Part shown: positions 27,375-34,463 of the stretch, one piece after another
How the letters are laid out: each line of letters starts with the position of its first letter
Position numbering within the stretch: the first letter of the stretch is position 1
Source: a virus
Strand: one strand, 5' to 3'
Length of the DNA: 38,131 bases
IMG/VR virus record: IMGVR_UViG_3300027749_000248
Location: 1-38,131 of that record
Notes under the pieces: generated by a model
What the model was told of the DNA's origin: nothing
The model's database searches: none
Seen by the model: the letters and a program-made list of their open reading frames with translations, nothing else
Translations under genes and position numbers: made by a program

Positions 27375-28563
27375 TATCAAACACGATTTTTAGAGCATTA
27401 ATTAAATCTTCAATCATCCCATCGTCATGTAATGGTGTTGGCGCAAAACGCAAACGTTCCGTTCCTTGGGGCACGGTGGGATGATTTATAGCTTGAACAT
27501 AGATATTAAAATCATTTAACAAACGATCACTAATTTCTTTTGCTCTGGTCGCATCTCCTACTAGCACAGGTACAATGTGTGTTGTGCCATCCATTAATGG
27601 AATTCCAGCTTTTCTCATTCTGTGTTTTAATTTTCTAACACGATCTTGAAGACGTTCCCTAATTTCGTTATGCTCCTTTAGATACTTAACTGCTGCCAGC
27701 GCACCGGCACATGTAACTGGACTCATACTTGTTGTAAATATAAATCCTGCTGCAATGGATCGAATTGCATCGATCACAACTGCATCTGCTGCAACATAAC
27801 CGCCCTGGACTCCATACGCTTTACCTAAGGTGCCATTGACTATGTCGACCCTTCCTTGTAATTGTAATTCTTCGAGCTTTCCTGCCCCGTGTTCGCCGTA
27901 TAAGCCCACTGCGTGTACTTCATCTAAGTATGTAATTGCAGAGTATTGATCAGCTAAGTCGCAAATTTCTTTGATAAGACTTACATCTCCATCCATAGAG
28001 TAAATTGATTCAAATACAATACAAGGTACATTCTTGTTTGCTGCTGCACGTTTTAAACATTCTTCTAGGTCATCTAGATCATTATGCTTAAAAATTTGTT
28101 TAGCAGCCTTACTATGACTCATGCCTACGATCAAACTATTGTGATTTTTACTATCACTGATAAATTCAATATTAGGAATAATTTTTGCTAGCGCAATTAA
28201 ACTCCACTCATTCGCAACATACGCACTTGTAAACAACAATGCCCGTTCTTTTTTATGCAAAGATGCAAGTTCATATTCTAAAGCAACGTGATAATGACTA
28301 GTTCCGGAAATGTTCCTAGTACCACCAGAACCTGCACCTGTCATATCTAAAGCAGTATGCATCGCATCTAAGACAATTTTATGCTGTCCCATACCTAAAT
28401 AGTCGTTGCTACACCAGTTAACAATACTTTTAATAGAATACGGTCCATACCAAATAGAATAAGGAAACTTGCCGTTTTCACGTAGCACATCATTGAAGAT
28501 GCGATACTTGCCTTGTTGTTTAAGGTTTTGAATTAGTGTTGTAAATGTTTCGTGGTTAATCAT
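27364..28563 (-). CDS. hemA: 5-aminolevulinate synthase (C4/Shemin pathway)
   Basis: 399 residues, normal bacterial length. GTLGKAYGVQGGY holds PLP-lysine K248; the LGK form separates ALA synthase from KBL and BioF. D214 and H217 lie in YLDEVHAVGLYGEHGAG, and R21, T82 and N84 (GTRNISGT) match the succinyl-CoA contacts of bacterial enzymes. It makes ALA from glycine and succinyl-CoA, the first step of haem and tetrapyrrole synthesis. All key residues are present. The frame runs to 28617, but MINHETF at 28563 fits family starts. No ribosome binding site is visible. It is the only minus-strand gene in the late block. Confidence 0.92.
   Translation of the reverse strand: MINHETFTTLIQNLKQQGKYRIFNDVLRENGKFPYSIWYGPYSIKSIVNWCSNDYLGMGQHKIVLDAMHTALDMTGAGSGGTRNISGTSHYHVALEYELASLHKKERALLFTSAYVANEWSLIALAKIIPNIEFISDSKNHNSLIVGMSHSKAAKQIFKHNDLDDLEECLKRAAANKNVPCIVFESIYSMDGDVSLIKEICDLADQYSAITYLDEVHAVGLYGEHGAGKLEELQLQGRVDIVNGTLGKAYGVQGGYVAADAVVIDAIRSIAAGFIFTTSMSPVTCAGALAAVKYLKEHNEIRERLQDRVRKLKHRMRKAGIPLMDGTTHIVPVLVGDATRAKEISDRLLNDFNIYVQAINHPTVPQGTERLRFAPTPLHDDGMIEDLINALKIVFDIKQ
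27368..27383. repeat. 16-bp perfect palindrome at convergent stops
   Basis: TGTTTGATATCAAACA covers the stop region of gene 27141-27374 and the last codons of hemA. It may act as a bidirectional transcription end without T-tracts or as a protein site. Confidence 0.5.
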
Positions 28564-28571
28564 AGTACAGC

Positions 28572-28579
28572 TATTTAAT
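28572..28579 (-). promoter_or_regulatory. Weak late-type octamer ATTAAATA before hemA
   Basis: On the minus strand ATTAAATA, eight nt before the hemA ATG at 28563, back-to-back with the plus-strand octamer at 28580. Two mismatches from consensus. Confidence 0.35.
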
Positions 28580-28587
28580 AATAAATA
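28580..28587 (+). promoter_or_regulatory. T4-late-like octamer AATAAATA
   Basis: AATAAATA, 18 nt before the start at 28606, with AAGGAT as ribosome binding site. Confidence 0.55.
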
Positions 28588-28605
28588 TACGATAAGGATA
28601 CAAAT

Positions 28606-28989
28606 ATGAGAGTTCAAGATATAATCAGAAGTTTAATCGACTTTATCGACAATGTTGATTCAACGCATGTTGCACCGATTGATACAATTGATCACAAAGC
28701 AAGCCCGTTAACACATGCCGGGGATGACATAAATCGATTTAAACAAATTGTCGATTTAGCAGATAGCCCGTATAGACATGCATACACTAACGAACCAGTT
28801 CCGGCTTATGCTGATTTAGATTCGGTTACTATTCATGCAGGCGGTGGGATGAATGGCCCAAAACATCCTGCTGATATTAGAGTCAAAGATCCAAGTGCAT
28901 ATCCGCATTTAATAGATAAAGAAATAGAAGAACCAGTTTCAGCTCATCCTGAACATATTGTAATGATTAAAGCAATGAGGGGACAATAA
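28606..28989 (+). CDS. Putative virion protein
   Basis: 127 residues starting MRVQDIIRSLIDFIDN, weakly like the tags but without an (L/I)-x-E site. DINRFKQIVDLADSPYRHAY and YADLDSVTIHAGGGMNGPKH are Gly/His-rich; the layout matches structural-region proteins of T4-like aquatic phages as I recall them. TAATG overlap with the next gene. Confidence 0.6.
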   Translation: MRVQDIIRSLIDFIDNVDSTHVAPIDTIDHKASPLTHAGDDINRFKQIVDLADSPYRHAYTNEPVPAYADLDSVTIHAGGGMNGPKHPADIRVKDPSAYPHLIDKEIEEPVSAHPEHIVMIKAMRGQ

Positions 28990-29249
28990 TGTCAGCTAAC
29001 GGAATCGCATGGTTATCAACCAAAGAAGCAAAGCAAGCAGCTAAACTTGCATTAGCAAAAGCAAAACGTCAAGGTAAAACTGTAGCAGCTGATGGTACAG
29101 TCACTGGAAGTATAGATACTACTAAACAATATTATCGTACTAGAAACAACTACGATATTACGCAATTACCTACAAAATATAACGGTGACGGAATTACTGA
29201 CAATCCTAATGTAGGCGGTTTAGTAGAAGGCCGTCCTTGGACTACATAG
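28989..29249 (+). CDS. Putative virion-associated protein
   Basis: 86 residues. IAWLSTKEAKQAAKLALAKA is a Lys/Ala-rich helix; YYRTRNNYDITQLPTKYNGD follows, and VGGLVEGRPW ends it. Similar STKEAKQxAKLAL proteins occur next to tail genes in marine T4-like phages, to my recollection. It directly abuts the next gene. Confidence 0.6.
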   Translation: MSANGIAWLSTKEAKQAAKLALAKAKRQGKTVAADGTVTGSIDTTKQYYRTRNNYDITQLPTKYNGDGITDNPNVGGLVEGRPWTT

Positions 29250-30254
29250 ATGCCATACGTACACGATCGAAGTGATGTAAATATAAACAATTTGCATCAT
29301 GCAATGGAACTTGTAGGTGACTTGCCGCATGTTCGTGTTACATTAGGTGCTGATAATATTACAGTTACCGGTAGTGTTAACATTGCATCTGAAATTAAGA
29401 TTAACAATACTGAGTTACAAAGTATTCCTGTACATCTAACAGATGATCCGATTGCAGTAACTGGAACATTTTGGCAAACTACACAACCGGTTAGTTTAAC
29501 TACATTACCTGATAGCAGTGTATCAATTAAAGCAGGATCTAATCTAATTGGTAAAGTTGATGTAAACAACTGGCCGGCTACTCAACCAGTATCTATTGCA
29601 AGTATGCCAACTACCCCAGTTACAGGAACATTTTGGCAAACTACACAACCAGTTAGTGGAACAGTTACTATACAAGACAGTGGCGGAAGCATCACAGTGG
29701 ACGGTAGCGTAACAGCCACCATTACAGATGTTATCACAGTTCTTACGACTGAAGATGCCGGTAGTTTTTATGCGTTCAACAACCACGCTGCTAATTCCAA
29801 TCGTGGATGGACTATGGACGACACTATGCGTCCCGTGGTTAGTTTTCAAAATAGCAGTGCTAATACTGCAGACATGATCAAAATTGTAGAATATGAAATT
29901 GGTAACAACAATGCTAATCAAAGTACTATTATATATGAATGGTATGAAGGCCCACTAACTATCAGTGGTGCTGCAATACCTGCATGGACTACATTTGGTG
30001 TACACAGTCAATATCGTGTTTACCAAGATCGTTATTCAAGTAATCAGGGCAATACCTTTACAGTTCCAACCGGTAATGGTACTTACCTAAGACACAGTGG
30101 TGTTATCATTGGTAAAAATACTTCGGGTGACGAAGGCCCAGCAAACCTATATGGTGGCAGCAGTCCTAATATGCTAACCTTGTGCATGCGCCGTGTTGAC
30201 AATGCTACTAAATTAGATGTGTGGTTTGCATTTACTGTTAAAGAACTAGCTTGA
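29250..30254 (+). CDS. Virion structural protein with repeated beta motifs
   Basis: 334 residues. The N-terminal half has a recurring motif, PVTGTFWQTTQPVS, clear at two places, with weaker copies (WPATQPVSIASMP). The C-terminal half is beta-rich (TIIYEWYEGPLTISGAAIPA, then YLRHSGVIIGKN). The beta-repeat plus globular end fits a tail or capsid decoration protein. There is no enzymatic motif. Confidence 0.7.
   Translation: MPYVHDRSDVNINNLHHAMELVGDLPHVRVTLGADNITVTGSVNIASEIKINNTELQSIPVHLTDDPIAVTGTFWQTTQPVSLTTLPDSSVSIKAGSNLIGKVDVNNWPATQPVSIASMPTTPVTGTFWQTTQPVSGTVTIQDSGGSITVDGSVTATITDVITVLTTEDAGSFYAFNNHAANSNRGWTMDDTMRPVVSFQNSSANTADMIKIVEYEIGNNNANQSTIIYEWYEGPLTISGAAIPAWTTFGVHSQYRVYQDRYSSNQGNTFTVPTGNGTYLRHSGVIIGKNTSGDEGPANLYGGSSPNMLTLCMRRVDNATKLDVWFAFTVKELA
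29463..29494 (+). repeat. 32-bp in-gene repeat, copy 1
   Basis: GGAACATTTTGGCAAACTAC onwards; identical to 29625-29656 except one base. Encodes GTFWQTTQPVS. Confidence 0.8.
29625..29656 (+). repeat. 32-bp in-gene repeat, copy 2
   Basis: Offset 162 nt (54 codons) from copy 1, 31 of 32 bases identical. Suggests growth of the protein by duplication of a beta module. Confidence 0.8.
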
Positions 30255-30317
30255 TAACTATGAAAAAGAGCACAGCAGAAGCATTAAGATAAGTACAGTA
30301 TAGCTAAAGGATTTATA

Positions 30318-30593
30318 ATGAGAGCAAAAGAATTTACAATCAATGTACCCATTAACATTAAGATAAATGGTGATGGCGATCCTGAGATTGATGTAGCAGG
30401 CAACGACGATAGTGATCCAGATGAAAATCCAATCTTTGTTTCACCATTACAGCAAGAGTTAGAACTTAAGAAAGCTGATGCTGGTAAAGACAGTGCAGTT
30501 ATTGATAAAATAACAGCACCAGATGATATCGGCGAAGAACCCAACAACGAACTAAATCGGTTGAAACAATTATTGCAGCGGCATGCACAATGA
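30318..30593 (+). CDS. Acidic protein with MRAKEF start
   Basis: 91 residues starting MRAKEFTINV. The first 19 coding bases are identical to those of gene 705-1589, although no (L/I)-x-E site follows. The rest is acidic (DGDPEIDVAGNDDSDPDENP) with FVSPLQQELELKKADAGK and a C-terminal NELNRLKQLLQRH helix. Likely virion-associated. ATGA overlap with the zincin gene. Confidence 0.65.
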   Translation: MRAKEFTINVPINIKINGDGDPEIDVAGNDDSDPDENPIFVSPLQQELELKKADAGKDSAVIDKITAPDDIGEEPNNELNRLKQLLQRHAQ

Positions 30594-30991
30594 AAGTCAA
30601 AGAAATATTAACAGAAGGGCTAGCACACGACGAGGCTCAACTTATTATAGAAAAGTTTATCAAGTTTGCTGCTGATAACTTAAACCTGCAAGACTTGCCA
30701 GACATTAACTTAGTTACCGGGTCGAATCGTTCTGTAGAACAAAGTTCATTTGGTGGTTATGGTAATCGTAGCATTAACATATCAGTATCAAATAGACATG
30801 TCATGGATGTATGCAGAACATTAGCACACGAACTAGTTCATTACAGACAAGATCTAAATAATGAATTAACTAACGACAGCGGCCGTGACGGTAGTCCACA
30901 CGAAAACGAAGCTAATGCTCAAGCGGCTGTTATTATGCGCAAATGGGGTAAAATGCACCCTAACTTATTTGGCAAGCAGGCTATCGGCTAA
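30590..30991 (+). CDS. Tagged zincin-type metalloprotease
   Basis: 133 residues. Tag MKVKEILTEG with L-T-E after residue 9, then a domain with H80-E81-L-V-H84 (TLAHELVHYRQD) and a later Glu in SPHENEANAQAAVIM as probable third zinc ligand. This is the HExxH zincin arrangement in a very small protein. It might be packaged and act on host proteins after injection, or process virion parts. Normal ATGA coupling. Confidence 0.75.
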   Translation: MKVKEILTEGLAHDEAQLIIEKFIKFAADNLNLQDLPDINLVTGSNRSVEQSSFGGYGNRSINISVSNRHVMDVCRTLAHELVHYRQDLNNELTNDSGRDGSPHENEANAQAAVIMRKWGKMHPNLFGKQAIG

Positions 30992-31003
30992 GAGACAACT
31001 GTT

Positions 31004-31258
31004 ATGAGAAAAAGTACACGATCGATATTACAAGAACTTAGTGACATTGGCATCGGCAGAGATACCGACCTTGTCGTCGAAAGTCGAGGTTCTAACATCA
31101 TCCAAAGTGCAATTAACTTACTTGAAATGATTCGAGAAAACTACGACATGGAAACTGCTGGAGAATTAGAGCGCCGCTTTATTAACAGCATTAAAGCAGG
31201 GGACGGTGCAAAGTTTAAACGCGGTATTAAACGAATACAAGAAAGTAAAGAAAAATAA
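31004..31258 (+). CDS. Small helical protein, possibly tagged
   Basis: 84 residues starting MRKSTRSILQELSDIG, with an L-Q-E site after residue 11. VVESRGSNIIQSAINLLEMI then LERRFINSIKAGDGAKFKRG is helical and basic at the end. I associate this layout with hypothetical proteins near tail genes in T4-like aquatic phages. Confidence 0.6.
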   Translation: MRKSTRSILQELSDIGIGRDTDLVVESRGSNIIQSAINLLEMIRENYDMETAGELERRFINSIKAGDGAKFKRGIKRIQESKEK

Positions 31259-31345
31259 GATTCGAGCTATCTTTTCAAATCAAAAGCTAAATAATATTAC
31301 AAGCTCACAGAGTCGTGGGTAGAAAAGCATATAGGAGAATACATC

Positions 31346-31870
31346 ATGCCTTCATTAATCGGAACAGCAGTTACAGCTAACTATTTAAAAACAACCCCAA
31401 CAACACAATTTGGTACACGCGCATTACGTATCATTAAAATTACTGCAGGTACAGCAGGCGATAGCGATCTTGACTTTACAAGACAAGCGTTTGTAGTTAC
31501 TGGTGCAACAACAGGTGCGTTCACTGGAACATACGCTGACAGCGATAGTTATTACTCAGCAGCAGTTCGTGCAATTCAAACAGTTGCAGAAATTTATGCT
31601 ATTGGTCAACCAAATGCAACTGACTTTATTGCAGTAGTTGCGTATGATACAGGCAACGACAGCGGAACTGGTTCAAATGCAAACACTCAAGATAAAACTT
31701 GGTCTGATTTAGAATCAGCATTAACAGATGCATTGTCAGTTCGTTTAGGTGATAAAACACCTGTAGGAAGTGCTGGATTTGTTTATAACGGTACTGTTGC
31801 AGTAACAGCGATCGACGTAGCAGCAGGCGTAAACAACTTTGTTGGCGCTGGTCTTGGTACTCTTTCTTAA
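31346..31870 (+). CDS. Virion structural protein
   Basis: 174 residues. SLIGTAVTANYLKTTPTTQF then GTRALRIIKITAGTA, Thr/Ala/Gly-rich, with VRAIQTVAEIYAIGQPNATD and VNNFVGAGLGTLS. Low Cys and Lys, typical of abundant surface-exposed virion proteins. Ribosome binding site AGGAG. A strong terminator follows, so it probably ends an operon. Confidence 0.65.
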   Translation: MPSLIGTAVTANYLKTTPTTQFGTRALRIIKITAGTAGDSDLDFTRQAFVVTGATTGAFTGTYADSDSYYSAAVRAIQTVAEIYAIGQPNATDFIAVVAYDTGNDSGTGSNANTQDKTWSDLESALTDALSVRLGDKTPVGSAGFVYNGTVAVTAIDVAAGVNNFVGAGLGTLS

Positions 31871-31903
31871 TAGTTAACTATTAAAATTCTCAGGGATGGG
31901 ATC

Positions 31904-31935
31904 AAAGGGGTTCACTTTATGTGAGCCCTTTTTTT
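31904..31935 (+). terminator. Intrinsic terminator
   Basis: Twelve-pair stem (31904-31915 with 31921-31932, two G-T pairs), loop TTTAT, then a T run to 31935. It follows the virion gene ending at 31870. Confidence 0.88.
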
Positions 31936-31941
31936 ATGGCT

Positions 31942-31949
31942 GTTAAATA
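31942..31949 (+). promoter_or_regulatory. Weak late-type octamer GTTAAATA, leaderless type
   Basis: GTTAAATA, then CTAC, then ATG at 31954, directly after the terminator. Two mismatches from consensus; the position supports it. Confidence 0.4.
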
Positions 31950-31953
31950 CTAC

Positions 31954-32361
31954 ATGAACTATAAATTATACACACTTGTTGATATTACTCGTACTGGGCA
32001 GTATCGTGCCGAACCAGGTAAAGAATCAGCAAGATGGAAAGAGCAAAACTTTAACACTATTCTACAGACGTTAGGTCTTCGAGCAAATTTAGCATATTTC
32101 GAAAATCCTATTGTCACAGAAGTCCGAGGTAGTTTAGTCGGCTTCGACACGGAAGAAATTATTAGACTGTGGAGATTTGATTTTGCTACGGAACGTGAAA
32201 ACTTTTATGAATCTGAAGACGGTGATCCCGTTGGATTTTTAAAAGAGGATTTCGAACTCGTTCCGTTTATTCAGGGCTTAGATGAGCTACTAGAGCAGCA
32301 GCAAGCAGTGTTTATTACTTACGGTACGAATAAGAATATTGTTTTCCACAAAAAGCAATAA
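31954..32361 (+). CDS. Phage-type conserved virion-region protein
   Basis: 135 residues starting MNYKLYTLVDITRTGQYR, then KEQNFNTILQTLGLRANLAY and a RGSLVGFDTEEIIRLWRFDF segment. To my recollection, proteins with YTLVDIT...QNF-T-LQT-GLR are frequent near baseplate genes of T4-like aquatic phages; the function is unknown. An in-frame ATG lies at 31936, but the terminator T-run ends at 31935, so I place the start at 31954. Confidence 0.7.
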   Translation: MNYKLYTLVDITRTGQYRAEPGKESARWKEQNFNTILQTLGLRANLAYFENPIVTEVRGSLVGFDTEEIIRLWRFDFATERENFYESEDGDPVGFLKEDFELVPFIQGLDELLEQQQAVFITYGTNKNIVFHKKQ

Positions 32362-32364
32362 ATA
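32357..32364 (+). promoter_or_regulatory. T4-late-like octamer AATAAATA containing the stop codon
   Basis: AATAAATA includes the TAA stop (32359-32361) of the upstream gene; the next start is 24 nt further, with CGGAGA as ribosome binding site. Confidence 0.6.
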
Positions 32365-32388
32365 TAAAAAAGAGCTACGGAGAAGACA

Positions 32389-32643
32389 ATGGCTGCAGAG
32401 CGACGAAGAACAGCAAACCCAAGCGATATAGAAAAAAACAATTTAGAAAGCCACGTTGAATTGTGTGCATTGCGCTATCAAACTTTAGAAACTCGACTAG
32501 TCGGTATCGAAGACACTGTTAAAAAACTTGCTTCAAAACTTGACACTAAACATGCCGATATGAGTAAAGTAATATTTGGTGCTGCTGCAACTATTATTGC
32601 AGGCATTGCATCAGTAATAGTTACTATCCTAATTAAATTTTAA
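32389..32643 (+). CDS. Coiled-coil protein with C-terminal membrane anchor
   Basis: 84 residues. A helical segment HVELCALRYQTLETRLVGIE and VKKLASKLD, then a membrane span FGAAATIIAGIASVIVTILI. Helix plus C-terminal anchor resembles XhlA-type lysis accessory or holin-like proteins; this is tentative. One base separates it from the next gene. Confidence 0.6.
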   Translation: MAAERRRTANPSDIEKNNLESHVELCALRYQTLETRLVGIEDTVKKLASKLDTKHADMSKVIFGAAATIIAGIASVIVTILIKF

Positions 32644-32644
32644 C

Positions 32645-33352
32645 ATGCGATTTCTTGAATTATCAATACCTGCAATACCTTACAATGATACCCTTAATCC
32701 GTTATTATGGGAAGATGATCACTTAAAAACTGAAATACGATATAAATTAATGTTTATCGCCAAACATTTTGCACAGTTTTTAAATGTTTCAAATCTTAAC
32801 TTAGAAGATATTACAATTAGCGGAAGTAATGCAAGCTTTGGGTATTCAGATTATTCAGACATTGATTTGCACCTAGTTGTTAAGATGCCGCCGGATAATC
32901 CAGACCTTGCAGAATTATATAATGCTAAAAAGAACCAATACAACTTTAAATATGATTTAAGTGTCAAAGGCATTGCTGTAGAATTATATGTACAGGACGG
33001 TAAACAGCCGCATCAGTCTGCAGGTATATATAGTATATTAAATGACACCTGGGTAATCAAACCCAAACATCAAACACCAGTAGTCAAAGATGCCGAAGTT
33101 AAAAGCAAAGCGCGTAATTATGCAAGTAAAATTAATCAAGCATTGCAATCATCAGATTTAAAATCTGCACAGGAAACATTAGATGATCTATCACGTTTAC
33201 GCAAAGCCGGATTAGAACAAGGTGGCGAATTTAGTATCGAAAACCTAGCATTTAAATTATTAAGATCACGTGGCAAGATTGACAAATTAAGAAAACACGT
33301 TGACACACTACAAAGCAAAGAGCTTAGTCTCGGAGAAAAACATGAAGATTAG
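32645..33352 (+). CDS. Nucleotidyltransferase-fold protein
   Basis: 235 residues. G60-S61 then SDYSD72-I-D74-LHLVV is the polymerase-beta-type nucleotidyltransferase motif G-S-x(10)-D-x-D. VKGIAVELYVQD may carry the third acid. The last 90 residues form helices. The N-terminus MRFLELSIP resembles the tags, with a possible L-W-E site after residue 23. By analogy to the T4 Alt enzyme it could be packaged and modify host targets; this is inferred. Confidence 0.75.
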   Translation: MRFLELSIPAIPYNDTLNPLLWEDDHLKTEIRYKLMFIAKHFAQFLNVSNLNLEDITISGSNASFGYSDYSDIDLHLVVKMPPDNPDLAELYNAKKNQYNFKYDLSVKGIAVELYVQDGKQPHQSAGIYSILNDTWVIKPKHQTPVVKDAEVKSKARNYASKINQALQSSDLKSAQETLDDLSRLRKAGLEQGGEFSIENLAFKLLRSRGKIDKLRKHVDTLQSKELSLGEKHED

Positions 33353-33803
33353 AGATATCGTTGAGAACTGGCAGGTAGCAAGCTCAGATCAAAACGGGAT
33401 TAAAGCAATAGACCCAAAAACAAAAGCTGAATTAAGTTTACCAGCTGATATGCAACAATCATTACAATCAGATCCTTCGAACCCTAACAAGTTTACGCTA
33501 AACCCACAAGCAATTGCAAGTACAGATAACCCTGCACAGCAACAACACACTGGACCTGCAGTTGGAGCAGAGATCGAAATACCCATGGCAACTACTGAAA
33601 ACTCGGAAGAGGAAGAAGAAGCTGATTTAATTCCACACAATCATCCAGTCGGAGGTGACGGCGGAGATGATTTTGTTTTAGATGTTACTAATGGTAGAGA
33701 TCCAGATAGTTTCGAAAATCATGCTAAACATGCATACCAAGCAGTGAGTCACAGTGCATTACCAGAAGGGCTAGCTGCAATTATTAAGTTGTCAGGTCTA
33801 TGA
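33342..33803 (+). CDS. Acidic tagged protein
   Basis: 153 residues starting MKIRDIVENWQ, with an I-V-E site after residue 8. The mature part is Gln/Asn/Pro-rich then acidic (NSEEEEEADLIPHNH, GGDGGDDFVLD). Upstream codons are open, but MKIRDIVE at 33342, preceded by GGAGAAAA, is the clear start. Overlaps the nucleotidyltransferase gene by 11 nt. No catalytic motif. Confidence 0.65.
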   Translation: MKIRDIVENWQVASSDQNGIKAIDPKTKAELSLPADMQQSLQSDPSNPNKFTLNPQAIASTDNPAQQQHTGPAVGAEIEIPMATTENSEEEEEADLIPHNHPVGGDGGDDFVLDVTNGRDPDSFENHAKHAYQAVSHSALPEGLAAIIKLSGL

Positions 33804-34006
33804 AACTAAACGAGTTGATCGATAGTTTTGAAATTTGGACAACTAACGAAGAAGCAGTATTGTTGAAAAAATTAAAATACCCAGTTAAACTAGCCCAGCT
33901 AAACGAACATGATCAAGTCAGAGTTCAGGCGATGATTCGTAAAAGTTTGGTAACTAAAATAGGACACAAAGACCCTATGGTGGTTGCAAATGAAAGACCA
34001 AACTAA
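33800..34006 (+). CDS. Small protein with tag-like start
   Basis: 68 residues starting MKLNELIDSFEIW, similar to the tags though no clean (L/I)-x-E site. Basic C-terminus (VQAMIRKSLVTKIGHK). ATGA overlap with the gene before; the next gene starts inside its 3' end. Confidence 0.55.
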   Translation: MKLNELIDSFEIWTTNEEAVLLKKLKYPVKLAQLNEHDQVRVQAMIRKSLVTKIGHKDPMVVANERPN

Positions 34007-34430
34007 AACAATTAAAGAACTAGCAAGCTACTTTGATAAAGAATTACAAACAAAATTACCTATATCAGTATTACCAGATGGCTCATTAGTTTATAAAAAC
34101 TTTTTAGTAAGGCAATTAGACAATGAAAACTGGGGTGTATTTAATATCGAGTCTAAAGATTTAGTTAATCAATATTATTTAAAAAGTTGTGCGTTAGTTG
34201 CTGCAAAAGCATACAATTATAAACACTTTAACAAATATTTTGAAATTGAAAATTTAGATAAAAAATATCAAACAAATTACCATAACTTCCTAGTATTAAA
34301 GAACAATATTAAGTCAGTTAGTGATTCGGAAAAGTATCATGTAATGCTAACTAGGCTAGAAGAAAGTAGCCAACAAGCGTACTACTATAAGCAACTGATT
34401 TCTCGATTACTTCGTAGAACTTTTGTATAA
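33990..34430 (+). CDS. Unknown virion-region protein
   Basis: 146 residues. IKELASYFDKELQTKLPISV, then VYKNFLVRQLDNENWGVFNI and CALVAAKAYNYKHFNKYFEI. The C-terminal half is helical and ends RLLRRTFV. I do not recognise a family. The TAA stop lies inside the late promoter octamer of the next gene. Confidence 0.6.
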   Translation: MKDQTKTIKELASYFDKELQTKLPISVLPDGSLVYKNFLVRQLDNENWGVFNIESKDLVNQYYLKSCALVAAKAYNYKHFNKYFEIENLDKKYQTNYHNFLVLKNNIKSVSDSEKYHVMLTRLEESSQQAYYYKQLISRLLRRTFV

Positions 34431-34433
34431 ATA
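34426..34433 (+). promoter_or_regulatory. T4 late promoter consensus TATAAATA containing the stop codon
   Basis: Exact TATAAATA; its TAA (34428-34430) is the stop codon of the upstream gene. The next start is 30 nt downstream, with AAGGGAAA as ribosome binding site. Confidence 0.72.
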
Positions 34434-34463
34434 CGTAATAAGAAATAACGAAGGGAAACCATC

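Noticed and set aside
31270-31300. CTAAATAA near 31287 as late promoter of the virion gene at 31346
   Set aside because: Octamer poorly matched and too far from the start compared with the other late promoters.
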